64,000 nt of DNA from Streptomyces litmocidini (lineage in GTDB: Bacteria; Actinomycetota; Actinomycetes; Streptomycetales; Streptomycetaceae), in contig NZ_BMTQ01000003.1 of assembly GCF_014649755.1 (NCBI RefSeq), positions 310,001 through 374,000 of the forward strand, written 5' to 3'. Shown here one piece after another: positions 8,857 to 18,094 of this stretch. Below the pieces are notes generated by a model, which saw only the letters and a list, made by a program, of their open reading frames with translations, did no database searches and was not told the DNA's origin. The position numbers and the translations under genes are program-made. How positions within the stretch are numbered: position 1 is the first letter of the stretch; every line of letters begins with the position of its first letter.

Positions 8857-9777
8857 GTGACGCAATCCGTGAACGCCACCGGTCTCGACCTGAACCTCCT
8901 CCTCGCCCTCGACGTCCTCCTGGAGGAACAGAGCGTGCGGGGAGCGGCCCGGCGGCTGCACCTGTCCGAGCCGGCCACCAGCCGCACCCTGGGCCGGATC
9001 CGCAAGGCGCTCGGCGATCCGATCCTGGTCCGCGCCGGGCGCGCGATGGTGCCGACGCCGTACGCGCTGTCCGTACGGGCGGAGGTCGGCGCGGTCGTGG
9101 AGCGGGCCAGGGCGCTGTTCGCGGCCTCCGGCCCCACCGATCTCCGCGCCGTCGCGCGCACGTTCACGGTGCTCGGCCAGGACTCCCACCCCGCCCTGCT
9201 CGGCCCCGACCTGCTCGCGCGTGCCGCCCGCGAGGCCCCGCGGGTACGGCTGCGGTTCCTGAACGAGAGCCACGTCGACGCGCCGGCGCTGCGGGAGGGC
9301 GTCGCCGACCTGGAGATCGGCGTCATCGACACCGTCCACCCCGAGGTGCACACCGAACACGTCATCGACGACCGCATGCTCGCGGTCGTCCGGCCGGGGC
9401 ACCCGCTCCTCCGGGGTCGCCTGACCCGGCGGAGGTTCGCGACGGACGCGGACCACCTGGTCGTCTCGCGCCGGGGACGGCTGCGGGGCCCCGTCGACAC
9501 CGCGCTGGCCGAACACGGTCTGCGGCGGCGGGTGGTCGCGAGCGTCGGCACGTACCCGGCGTCGCTGTTCGTCCTCCGCGACACCGACCTCGTCGGCCTG
9601 ATCGGCGCGCGGAGCCGCTCGCTGGCCACGGCCCTCGGCCTGGTCACCTTCGACGTCCCCCTCGACCTGCCGCCCCTGCGGGTCGGTCTCGCCTGGCATC
9701 CGCGCCACGACGCCGACCCGGCGCACGCCTGGCTGCGCGGCTGCGTACGGGACCTGCTGCTCGGCCGGTCCGGCTGA
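8857..9777 (+). CDS. LysR-family transcriptional regulator
   Basis: This protein of about 306 residues has an N-terminal winged helix (LDLNLLLALDVLLEEQSVRGAARRLHLSEPATSRTLGRIRKALGDPIL split over residues 10-55) and a C-terminal type 2 periplasmic-binding-like effector domain (from about 85). Recognition-helix residues SEPATSRTLGRI are typical. Two GTG starts are possible at 8851 and 8857. AAGGGG at 8842-8847 gives the better spacing to 8857, so that start is used. It is divergent from the MFS exporter and followed 59 bp later by a crotonase. The 98-bp intergenic region, with A/T-richer sequence near 8819-8845, should contain the LysR site. The effector is unknown. Confidence 0.88.
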   Translation: MTQSVNATGLDLNLLLALDVLLEEQSVRGAARRLHLSEPATSRTLGRIRKALGDPILVRAGRAMVPTPYALSVRAEVGAVVERARALFAASGPTDLRAVARTFTVLGQDSHPALLGPDLLARAAREAPRVRLRFLNESHVDAPALREGVADLEIGVIDTVHPEVHTEHVIDDRMLAVVRPGHPLLRGRLTRRRFATDADHLVVSRRGRLRGPVDTALAEHGLRRRVVASVGTYPASLFVLRDTDLVGLIGARSRSLATALGLVTFDVPLDLPPLRVGLAWHPRHDADPAHAWLRGCVRDLLLGRSG

Positions 9778-9836
9778 TCCCGTACGCCCCGCTCCCCCGT
9801 CTGGTCGTCGGGCCACGGCCACGTGAGAATGCCCCC

Positions 9837-10637
9837 ATGACCGATGCATCAGCGACACCGGCGGGGCGGGACTCCGTCCGCGTCGAGCGCGACGGGCCCG
9901 TGACCACGGTGGTCCTGTCCCGGCCCACCGCCCGCAACGCCGTGGACGGGCCGACGGCGCGGCGACTGGCCGACGCCTTCCGGGCGTTCGAGGCCGACGA
10001 GGAGGCCTCGGTCGCGGTGCTGTGGGGCGAGGGCGGCACGTTCTGCGCGGGCGCCGACCTCAAGGCCGTCGGCACCGGGCGCGGGAACCGGGTGGCGCCC
10101 GACGGCGACGGTCCGATGGGGCCGACCCGGCTGCGCCTGACGAAGCCGGTCATCGCGGCCGTCAGCGGCCACGCGGTGGCCGGTGGGCTCGAACTGGCCC
10201 TCTGGTGCGATCTGCGGGTGGTCGAGGAGGACGCGGTCCTCGGGGTGTTCTGCCGCCGGTGGGGGGTGCCCCTGATCGACGGCGGCACGGTCCGGCTGCC
10301 CCGGCTGATCGGCGAGAGCCGCGCCATGGACCTGATCCTGACCGGCCGGCCGGTCCCGGCCGCCGAGGCCTACGGGATCGGGCTCGCGAACCGTCTCGTA
10401 CCGCCGGGCCGGGCCCGGGCCGCGGCGGAGGAACTCGCCCGGGAGATCGCCGCGTTCCCCCAGCTGTGCCTGCGCCACGACCGCCTGTCCGTCCGGGAGC
10501 AGCACGGTCTGCCCGAGTCCGAGGCGCTGGCCGCCGAACTGCGGCACGGCATGGTTCCCCTGTCGGCCGGCGAGGCCCTCGGCGGCGCCGCGCGCTTCAC
10601 GGCCGGGGCGGGACGGCACGGCTCCTTCGGCTCCTGA
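9837..10637 (+). CDS. Enoyl-CoA hydratase/isomerase (crotonase) family protein
   Basis: This 266-residue cytosolic protein of the crotonase superfamily has the oxyanion-hole segments FCAGADLKAVG (about 67-77) and SGHAVAGGLELAL (about 109-121), then RRWGVPLIDGGTVRLPRLIGESRAMDLILTGRP, here split by eye into the standard substrate loop and C-terminal helices. It should act on an acyl-CoA thioester. In the position of the usual second catalytic Glu the sequence reads PLIDGG, so the acid may be an Asp or the reaction may differ from hydration. It lies downstream of the LysR gene on the same strand and is probably co-transcribed. It is convergent with the zinc-ribbon operon. Confidence 0.86.
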   Translation: MTDASATPAGRDSVRVERDGPVTTVVLSRPTARNAVDGPTARRLADAFRAFEADEEASVAVLWGEGGTFCAGADLKAVGTGRGNRVAPDGDGPMGPTRLRLTKPVIAAVSGHAVAGGLELALWCDLRVVEEDAVLGVFCRRWGVPLIDGGTVRLPRLIGESRAMDLILTGRPVPAAEAYGIGLANRLVPPGRARAAAEELAREIAAFPQLCLRHDRLSVREQHGLPESEALAAELRHGMVPLSAGEALGGAARFTAGAGRHGSFGS

Positions 10638-10683
10638 GCCGTCCGGGCCGTGGCGGAGGCGCCGGTTCCGCCGGGGTCCGGTG

Positions 10684-10908
10684 TCATTCGCGCATCCGGT
10701 AGAGCCTGATGTCCCGGTTGACGAAGAGGTGGACGTAGCCGCAGGACCAGCAGATCAGTCCGGTCGCCGACTCGTTCGCCCAGGCCATGTTGAAGAACTC
10801 CATGCCCGTGCTGTTCAGCTTCACCTCCCGCTCCCGGAAGGTGTCGTTGTCGCACACCTGGCAGCGGATCGGCTTCTGCCCGATCGCCGCGTGGACCGGT
10901 TCGGCCAT
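10684..10908 (-). CDS. Small zinc-ribbon protein, last gene of SPFH-ATPase operon
   Basis: This 74-residue protein has two Cys pairs, CQVCDN (residues 16-19) and CWSCGY (about 53-56), spaced as in a zinc ribbon, and is otherwise polar (NMAWANESATGLI). It begins 10 bp after the stop of the giant ATPase gene, so it is almost certainly in that operon and may be a small partner or adaptor of the ATPase. Similar short zinc-ribbon proteins occur widely in Streptomyces without known function. No membrane segment or signal peptide is seen. Confidence 0.75.
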   Translation of the reverse strand: MAEPVHAAIGQKPIRCQVCDNDTFREREVKLNSTGMEFFNMAWANESATGLICWSCGYVHLFVNRDIRLYRMRE

Positions 10909-10918
10909 GCCGTCCCTC

Positions 10919-13900
10919 TCATTCTCCGCCGGTTCCGGCGGTGTTCCGGGGTGGGTGGGGCCCGTTCGCCGCGCGGGTGATCGCCGCCTCGACGGCCGTG
11001 ATGCGGTCGGCGAGCAGACCGAGGGCGGCGACCGCGCGGGCCAGGGGGGCGTCGCCGGATTCCCCGGGCACGCGGGCGGCGTTCAGTTCCGTGCGGCGTG
11101 CGGACTGTGCCGGGGTGAGGGTGCCGCGCAGGGCCGCGAGTTCGAGGAGGTTGGCCTCGGCTTCGGTGGTCAGGGTCTGGGCCTCGGCGGTGTAGTGGTC
11201 GTCGATCAGGGCGGCGAGTTCGGCGTCGTCCATGGCGGGCGAGACGCGGGCCGCGATCTTGTTCATCGTGCGGTACGACCCCTGGAGCCGGAACGGCGGT
11301 CCGGTGCGGGCCTCGTCGGGGGTGGCGGCGGAGGCGATGTACGCCTCGTTGACGGCGAGGACGGTCTCCCGGGCGGTGAGGAGGTGGCGGAGGACGGCGA
11401 GGACCTGGTCGAGTTCGGCCGGGGCGTAGGGGTGGACGAGCCGGTCGCGGCGTGCGGCCGGGTCTCCGGCGGCCAGCCGGGTGAGGAGTTCCAGGTCGGC
11501 GCGGTCACGGCCGGCGAGCGGGGCGAGGAGCGGATGGGAGGTGAGGGCGTTCTCGACGAAGCTGAACGCGAAGGCCTCCTCCCTGCCGGTCAGCACGTCG
11601 CCGAGGTTCCACACGTCGGCCCGGCTGGCGAGCATGTCCGGCACGCGGAAGGCCCGCCCGGACTCGGTGTAGGGGTTTCCGGCCATGCAGACGGCGAAGC
11701 GCTTTCCGCGCAGGTCGTGGCCGTCCAGGGTCCGGGTGGCGTCGCAGAGGGGGAGGAACTTCTGCAGGAACTCGGGCGAGGTGTGCTGGATGTCGTCGAC
11801 GTACAGCAGGACGTTGTGGGCGGCGGCCAGGGCGAAGGCGATCTTCTCCAGTTCCCGGCGGGCGGTGGCGTCGGGTGCCGCGGCGGGGTCGAGGGAGGTC
11901 GTCCGCCGGCCGAGGGCGGGCCCGTCGACCTTGACGAGCAGCAGGCCGAGGCGTTCGGCGACGTACTCGACGAGGGTGGTCTTGCCGTAGCCGGGCGGGG
12001 AGAGGAGCAGCAGCAGGCCGTGGGAGTCGCCGCGTCCCGCGGTTCCGGCGGCGCCGAGCTGCTTGGCGAGGTTGTCGCCGAGGAGCGGGAGGTAGACCTC
12101 GTCGACGAGCCGGTTGCGGACGAAGGACGACACGACCCGGGGCCGGTACGCGTCCAGGCGGAGCCGGGCGCGCTCGGCGGCGAGGAGTTCCGCCCGTCTC
12201 CGCCGGTGGGCGCGGAAGGCCGGCGCGTCGACGGCGGCGAACCGTCGCGTCCGGGCGAGGAACTCGTCGAGCCGCAGCTCCAGCGAGCCCGCCCGCATCC
12301 GGGGGTGGTCGCCGAGGAGTCCGGTGATCGTGGCCGTGGTCGGGGCGTCGACCTCGTAGCGGTCGAGCCCGGGGCACAGTTCGACGGCGACGGCCTCGGC
12401 GAGCACGCCCGGGTCGTACGGTTCCCCGGACGCCGACGCGTACGAGGTGAGCCAGGCCTCGACGAGCCGGCGTCGTGCGTCCGGCTCGGTGAGGGCGGCG
12501 AGGGCGTCGTCGTAGGCGGAGGGGCCGACGGTGCGGTGGAACGCGGCGAGGAGGGCGCGCGCCGCGCCGGAGACGGCGAAGCCCGCCGGACCGGAGGCGA
12601 GTTCGTCGGTCAGGTAGGCGGCCGCCGCCGGGTCCCCGGTCGCTTCGGAGAGCTCCTCCCTCAGTCCGTCGAGGGCCGCGTCGGTGCCGAAGAGGTCACG
12701 GGCCCGGGTCAGCGCGACCGCCTGGTGGGTCCACTGCTCGCGGGCCTCGGCGGGGGCGGACGCCCAGAAGAGCTGGGCGGTCGCGCGCGCCGCCCCGGCG
12801 TGGCGCAGCGGTCCGGCGCCCTGGTCCAGCTTCAGCACCGCTTCCAGGATCAGTGCCGCGTCGTGGTCGTGGACGCCGCGCTCGTGGCCCTCGTCGTAGG
12901 CGGTCCCGGCCGTCTGCCGGGCGAGTGCGCCGAGGTCCGCTCCGGCGAGGCGGTCCGTGCCGTGCTCGGCCAGGAGGCGTGCGGCCAGGTGCTCGGCCCG
13001 GTAGACCTCGGGCGATTCGGAGGGCAGGGTCCGGTCCCAGAGGTGACGGGTGGCGGTGAGGGCCGGGTCGGTGACGGGTTCGCGGTAGTCGGTTCCGGTC
13101 AGGGCGAGGACGAGGGTGCCCCCGTCCCCGCCCGCGTCCCCGTCCTCGTGCGGTACGAGGGTCAGCTCGGGGGCCTGCCGGGTGACGGCGAAGCGGTGCC
13201 GGCCGAGGCGGATCGTGTCGCCGCCGTCGGAGAACAGTTCGACGCGGTCCCGCAGTGCCCGCCCCGCCTCCTGTCGGGCGGCGCCGAGGCGGCTCTCCAG
13301 TTCCTCCGCCCGGGCGGGGTCGCCTAGCTCCCGCAGTTCGTCGCCGATGCGCCGGACCCGGGCGACCATGGGGTCGGAGGCGAAGTAGGTGTGCACCTCG
13401 TCCGGGTCGGCCAGACCCGTCGCCCGCCGGGCGACGGCTTCCAGGACCCGGCCGGCCGAGCCGGCGAGGCGCGCGGCACGGCGGGCACGGGCGTCCTGGA
13501 GGGACTGTCCGCGTGCGGTGAAGGCGTCGTGGATCTCGGTGCGCCGTTCGGCGACGGCGGCGAGGAAGCCGTCGTGCCCGGTGAAGCGGGATTCCAGGTT
13601 CTCCAGCTGGAGCAGGAGCCGGCCGAGCTGTTCGTCGCAGCGGTCGGGGGTGTCGGCGGCGGCCAGGGCGCCGGTGACGGCCTGGCCGAGCAGGGCGAGT
13701 TCGGCGGCGAACTCGGCCCGGCCCTCCTGGTCCAGGAGTTCGGCGCGGCGGGCGGCGAGACGGGCCCGGGCGCGGTTGAGCGTGCCCAGGACGTCCGCGA
13801 CGCGCGCCAGGATCGAGGCGCGGACGGCCGCGTCGCCGACGTCGAGGCCGGCGATGACCTCGCCGAGGGTGCGCAGCTCGTGGACGCGGGCGTCGATCCG

Positions 13901-15742
13901 TTCGCCGGCCGGGCCGGTCTCGGCGACGGTGGCGAGCCCCCCGGCCTCGGTGGCGAGGCGTTCCGCCTCGGCGTGGTGGGCGGTGAAGGCGTCCTCGCCC
14001 CGCAGGAACGCGACGGCCCGCCGGGCGGCGGAGACGACGTCGGCCTCGACGTCCGCGGCCAGGGCGTCGACGGCCGCCGTGTCGGCGTACCGCATGTCCC
14101 TGAGGGTCACCAGGTGCCCTCGTGCCGTGCGGAGTTCGGTGATGCGGGCGATCCACTCCCCGGCGGTGGCGGGCGCCTCGCCCCGGACGCGCCGGACGAG
14201 GCGGCCGATCCCCCGGGCGGCCTCGGCGAGGGCCTCGGCCGCCTGCCGGGTGAGCGCCGTGACGGTGCCGAACTCGTCGAGGACCCGCGCGGCGGCGGCC
14301 CGCACCTCGGCCAGGGGTGTGCCCAGGTCGCCGGTGTCCGGGTCGCCCAGCCAGTGGTGGACGTCGCCCGCGCGCCCGCAGGCGGCGACGAGCGCCTCGT
14401 ACACCTCGGCGGTGGGGGTGAGTTCGGTGGCCTGCCGTGCGATCGAGAGGCAGTCGGCGATCCCCCGGACGAGGTCGGCGTTGCCGATGCGGGTCAGGGG
14501 GCCGGTCCCCGCGGGGCGCCGGTGGGTGTCGGAGACGAACGGCGTGCGCCAGATCTGCACCGGGTGGGCACGGCCCGGCTCGCCGGTCCCGCCGCGGAGC
14601 ACGGCCATCGTCCCGTCGTCGAGCAGGGCGTGTCCGCGGCAGAGGAGCGGGGTCGCGAACTCCTTGCCGATGGTGGCGTACGGGAGGAGGAGGGTCCGGC
14701 CCTCCGTGGGGGCGCGGAAGACGAAGAGGAGGTGCTCCCCGTCGGGCGAGCGGACCGTCCGGTCGAAGGTCTGTCCCGCCGTGTCGGTGTCGAAGGTCCT
14801 CACGGCGCCGGAGGCGAGGCAGTAGCCGCCGGGGAACACGATCCCCTCGTCCCCGGGCAGCCGCAGGCACGCCTGTCCGATGGCGTCGAGCCTGACGACG
14901 GAGCCGGTCAGGGTGTTGAGGACGAGGTGCCGGCGGACGTCCTCCTTGTAGGGGCGGACGCGGACCAGGATCAGCGCGCCCACGACGGCGTAGGCCACCT
15001 CGGCGTCGGCGAGGGACTGCAGCGGCTCGTCGACCGGCTCCGTGTGGAGGCCCCCGGCCGTGTCGGTGTCGTCGTCGGTCCTGACCGTCAGCATCCCGCC
15101 GACCGTGGAGACGAACAGGCGGCCGCCGAGCGAGATGTGCGGGTGCCGGCCGGGTACGTGGTCGTCGCGGGTCGTCTCCACCCATGTGAGGTCGTCGGGG
15201 GGAGGGAGGACGTGGTCGCGTTCGCCCCGGGCGTCGAGGAACCGCACCTCCCCGGCGGGCCCGACGGACCAGCGCAGGACCCGCAGGTCGTCGTTCTGCT
15301 CCCCCGTCCGGAAGACGGCGAGGAGCCGGCCCTCGACGCGTCGCAGCCGGATCAGGCGCGCGCCCCGGTAGTAGCGGTGCAGCGCGGAGAACTCCCGTAC
15401 GAAGGCGGGGTCGTCGAGGAGTCCGGGCACCGCGTGCGCGGGCAGCGCGTTCAGCTCGCGGTCGTGGAGGGTGAGCACGTCGGCGACCGAGACCTCGGAG
15501 GGGCCCGTGCCGGAGGGCCGCCGGCCGAGGAGCAGGACGTCGCCGACGGCGACGAGGTCCTGGGGCACGCAGGCGCGCTCGGTGTCGACGCTGCGGGTGC
15601 CGGTGAGCGCGAGCTCACCGGAGCCGAAGGCCGCGATCCGCTGCTCGTCGAGGGCTCCGGCGCGCCTGGCCAGCTCGGCGGCCCGTGCCGCGAGCCGGTC
15701 GCGCAAGACCGTGTACGTGTCCTCGTCGATTCCGGCACCCAT
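10919..15742 (-). CDS. Giant AAA-type ATPase (usually annotated DNA repair ATPase)
   Basis: This 1607-residue protein has three visible parts. Residues about 1-430 are rich in beta strands (repeated GRLFVSTVGGMLTV, RHLVLNTLTGSVVRL) and resemble a propeller. About 430-1200 is Ala/Arg/Glu-rich and helical, suited to coiled coils. A C-terminal AAA module has the Walker A SPPGYGKTT near residue 1250, Walker B NVLLYVDDIQ near 1312 and an AGNPYTESG sensor-like loop. Databases call this family DNA repair ATPase, but no nuclease or repair domain is visible and the label is weak. The ATG at 15742 follows GGAGCGGGACGAG. The SPFH gene lies 99 bp upstream and the zinc ribbon 10 bp downstream, so an ATPase acting with a membrane scaffold is the best guess. 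Confidence 0.82.
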   Translation of the reverse strand: MGAGIDEDTYTVLRDRLAARAAELARRAGALDEQRIAAFGSGELALTGTRSVDTERACVPQDLVAVGDVLLLGRRPSGTGPSEVSVADVLTLHDRELNALPAHAVPGLLDDPAFVREFSALHRYYRGARLIRLRRVEGRLLAVFRTGEQNDDLRVLRWSVGPAGEVRFLDARGERDHVLPPPDDLTWVETTRDDHVPGRHPHISLGGRLFVSTVGGMLTVRTDDDTDTAGGLHTEPVDEPLQSLADAEVAYAVVGALILVRVRPYKEDVRRHLVLNTLTGSVVRLDAIGQACLRLPGDEGIVFPGGYCLASGAVRTFDTDTAGQTFDRTVRSPDGEHLLFVFRAPTEGRTLLLPYATIGKEFATPLLCRGHALLDDGTMAVLRGGTGEPGRAHPVQIWRTPFVSDTHRRPAGTGPLTRIGNADLVRGIADCLSIARQATELTPTAEVYEALVAACGRAGDVHHWLGDPDTGDLGTPLAEVRAAAARVLDEFGTVTALTRQAAEALAEAARGIGRLVRRVRGEAPATAGEWIARITELRTARGHLVTLRDMRYADTAAVDALAADVEADVVSAARRAVAFLRGEDAFTAHHAEAERLATEAGGLATVAETGPAGERIDARVHELRTLGEVIAGLDVGDAAVRASILARVADVLGTLNRARARLAARRAELLDQEGRAEFAAELALLGQAVTGALAAADTPDRCDEQLGRLLLQLENLESRFTGHDGFLAAVAERRTEIHDAFTARGQSLQDARARRAARLAGSAGRVLEAVARRATGLADPDEVHTYFASDPMVARVRRIGDELRELGDPARAEELESRLGAARQEAGRALRDRVELFSDGGDTIRLGRHRFAVTRQAPELTLVPHEDGDAGGDGGTLVLALTGTDYREPVTDPALTATRHLWDRTLPSESPEVYRAEHLAARLLAEHGTDRLAGADLGALARQTAGTAYDEGHERGVHDHDAALILEAVLKLDQGAGPLRHAGAARATAQLFWASAPAEAREQWTHQAVALTRARDLFGTDAALDGLREELSEATGDPAAAAYLTDELASGPAGFAVSGAARALLAAFHRTVGPSAYDDALAALTEPDARRRLVEAWLTSYASASGEPYDPGVLAEAVAVELCPGLDRYEVDAPTTATITGLLGDHPRMRAGSLELRLDEFLARTRRFAAVDAPAFRAHRRRRAELLAAERARLRLDAYRPRVVSSFVRNRLVDEVYLPLLGDNLAKQLGAAGTAGRGDSHGLLLLLSPPGYGKTTLVEYVAERLGLLLVKVDGPALGRRTTSLDPAAAPDATARRELEKIAFALAAAHNVLLYVDDIQHTSPEFLQKFLPLCDATRTLDGHDLRGKRFAVCMAGNPYTESGRAFRVPDMLASRADVWNLGDVLTGREEAFAFSFVENALTSHPLLAPLAGRDRADLELLTRLAAGDPAARRDRLVHPYAPAELDQVLAVLRHLLTARETVLAVNEAYIASAATPDEARTGPPFRLQGSYRTMNKIAARVSPAMDDAELAALIDDHYTAEAQTLTTEAEANLLELAALRGTLTPAQSARRTELNAARVPGESGDAPLARAVAALGLLADRITAVEAAITRAANGPHPPRNTAGTGGE

Positions 15743-15841
15743 CTCGTCCCGCTCCTTGTACGGTGGTGAGTACGGGTCCGGTGCCGCCAACTCCCCCGTT
15801 TGCCGGCGCCGGACCCGCTGTGACCGCTCCCCCGTGGGCGG

Positions 15842-17878
15842 TCAGTTCCTGGCGGCGCCGTTCAGCGCCTCGGTGCCGGTCGGGGCCGCCGCGTCCAGGA
15901 CCCCGGACTTCACGACCTTCGCCAGCAGCGCGGACACGCTGAGGTTCTGCACGTCGGCCGTGGACAGCGAGCCCAGCACCTTGGTCAGGTCCTCCGTGAA
16001 GGAACCCGATCCGTCCAGCCACGGCCCGGCGAGCGCCTGCGCGGTCCGGCTGTGGTCCACGAACCCGTCCACGGACTTCCCGAGCGCGATCGACTGCACC
16101 AGGCGGTCGAAGAAGACCGCATCCCCGCCGACGATGTCGATGTCGGCGTGCTCCAGACCGGCCGCGAGGACGGTGGCCTGCGCCTCGGCGACCTGCCGCT
16201 GGACGTCGAGTCCGGCGAGCCGGATCTCCTTCTCGGCTGCCAGGCGCAGCCGGTACTCCTCGTGGGTGCGCGAGGCCTCGTCCAGCGCGGCCATCGCCGC
16301 CGCCTTCTCGGTCAGGCCGGCCGCCTCGGCCTTCAGCTTCTCGCCGATCGCCGTGGCCTCGGCCAGCGCCTTCTCCCGCGTGCCGGCCGCCTCGGCGAGC
16401 GCCTTCTCGCGGACACCGGCCGCCTCGGCGCGCAGCCGGGCCTCGGTGGCCTCCGCCTCGGCGCGGCCGGACTTCTCGACGACGTCGGCCTCCACGTCCC
16501 GCACCCGCACGGCCGCGAGGCCCTCGGCGGCGGCCTCGGCCTGGATTCCCTCGGCGAGGCGGATCCTGGCACGGGCGTCCAGGTCGGCCGCCTTGGTCCG
16601 GGCCTCCGCCAGGGTGAGCTCCTCCGCGGCCCGGTGGACGGCGGCCTGCTCGGCCGCCTCCGCAGCCTTGATGTCCTTGACCAGCTTCTCCTGCGCCTCC
16701 GCCTCGGCGGCGATGACGACGGCCTGCCGGGTCCGCTCGGCCTCCTCCACCACGCGCAGCCGCTTGATGGACTCCTCCTGCTCGGCGACGGTGCGGTCCA
16801 CCGCGACCCGTTCCCGGACCACTTCGGCGATCTCGCGGCGTTCGGTCTCGACCTCCTTGTCGGCCGCGATGCGGGTCAGCTGGGTCTCCCGGTCGCGGGC
16901 GATGACCTCCAGGAGGCGGTCCTTCTCGATCCGCTCGTTCTCGACGGCGATGACCCGCTCGCGGTTCTTCTGCGCGACGGCCACCTCGCGGGCCTGGTTC
17001 TCGCGCTGGACGCCGAGCTGTTCCTCGGTCCTGAGGAAGGCGCTCTGCGCCCGCAGCCGCTCCTCCTCCACCACGCGCGCGGTCTCGGCCTCCTCGCGTG
17101 CCCGCGAGGTGTCGATCTCCCTCCGCTGCTTGATCTCCGCGTCGGCCTGACGCCGCTCCAGCTCCAGGATGGCCTCGCGGGCGTCGACGTTCTGCCGGGT
17201 GATCTCCTTCTGCTCGTTCTGCCGGTACTCGTTGGTCCGGATGTTCTCCACGGCCGTCAGCTCGGTGATCTTGCGGATGCCCTGCGCGTCGAGGATGTTG
17301 CCGGGGTCGAGCTGGCCCAGCGGCGTCTGCTCCACGTGGTCGATGGCGGCGTCCTCCAGGTGGTAGCCGTTGAGGTCGATGCCGATGAGTTCGATGATCC
17401 GGAACCGCAGTTCCTCGCGCTTGGTGTAGAGGTCGGTGAAGTCGAGCTGCTTGCCGACGGTCTTGACGGCCTCGGAGAACTTGGCGTGGAACAGCTCCTC
17501 CAGGGTCTCCTGGTGGCTGGCCCGGGCGGTGCCGATGGCCTGCGCGACCTTGATGACGTCCTCGACGGTCTTGTTGACCCGGACGAAGAACGAGATCCGG
17601 ATGTCGGCGCGGATGTTGTCCCGGCAGATCAGTCCGTCCCGGCCCATCCGGGAGATCTCGAAGGTCTTCACCGAGATGTCCATGACCTCGGCCTTGTGCA
17701 GGACGGGCAGGACGATCTGCCCCGTGAAGGTGACGTCGACCTTGCGCGTCTTCGAGACGATCAGCGCCTTGCCCTGCTCCACCTTGCGGAACAGCCGGCC
17801 GGCCACGAGGAGCAGGGCGGCGGCGATGAGCAGGACGACGGCGATCAGCGCGCCGGTGCCCCCGGTGACGACATCCAT
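15842..17878 (-). CDS. Flotillin-like SPFH/Band 7 membrane protein (YqiK type)
   Basis: This 678-residue protein starts with one membrane segment (about 8-28, ALIAVVLLIAAALLLVAG). An SPFH domain follows at about 30-220 (GKALIVSKTRKVDVTFTGQ, MDISVKTFEISR). From about 215 to 580 there is a long Glu/Ala/Arg-rich coiled coil typical of flotillins, with repeats such as REKALAEAAGTREKALAEA. Flotillins oligomerise into membrane microdomains that recruit partner proteins. The ATG at 17876-17878 directly precedes the membrane helix. It is first gene of a three-gene operon with the giant ATPase and zinc ribbon. Its regulation is not visible; about 215 bp separate it from the divergent PucR gene. Confidence 0.88.
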   Translation of the reverse strand: MDVVTGGTGALIAVVLLIAAALLLVAGRLFRKVEQGKALIVSKTRKVDVTFTGQIVLPVLHKAEVMDISVKTFEISRMGRDGLICRDNIRADIRISFFVRVNKTVEDVIKVAQAIGTARASHQETLEELFHAKFSEAVKTVGKQLDFTDLYTKREELRFRIIELIGIDLNGYHLEDAAIDHVEQTPLGQLDPGNILDAQGIRKITELTAVENIRTNEYRQNEQKEITRQNVDAREAILELERRQADAEIKQRREIDTSRAREEAETARVVEEERLRAQSAFLRTEEQLGVQRENQAREVAVAQKNRERVIAVENERIEKDRLLEVIARDRETQLTRIAADKEVETERREIAEVVRERVAVDRTVAEQEESIKRLRVVEEAERTRQAVVIAAEAEAQEKLVKDIKAAEAAEQAAVHRAAEELTLAEARTKAADLDARARIRLAEGIQAEAAAEGLAAVRVRDVEADVVEKSGRAEAEATEARLRAEAAGVREKALAEAAGTREKALAEATAIGEKLKAEAAGLTEKAAAMAALDEASRTHEEYRLRLAAEKEIRLAGLDVQRQVAEAQATVLAAGLEHADIDIVGGDAVFFDRLVQSIALGKSVDGFVDHSRTAQALAGPWLDGSGSFTEDLTKVLGSLSTADVQNLSVSALLAKVVKSGVLDAAAPTGTEALNGAARN

Positions 17879-18094
17879 GAGAAACCCCGTCCGCTTTCTG
17901 TCTCCCGGCACCGGGCCGACGCCCATGCCTTCCCGTGGGGCCATCCTGAGGCCTGACCACCCGTCCGGCATTGCCGTGATCCGGCAGTCTTCGGCGTCTC
18001 CTCGATGCCGGTCGCACACCCCGGGAAGGGACGTGTCACCCTTGATCACCGCGCGTCGGGAACTCGTCGGAGGCGCGTCAGGAACGGGGGGATC

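Noticed and set aside
10787..15769. Two long plus-strand frames (846 and 792 codons) opposite the giant ATPase
   Set aside because: They mirror the third-position bias of the ATPase gene and show no family similarity or ribosome-binding sites.
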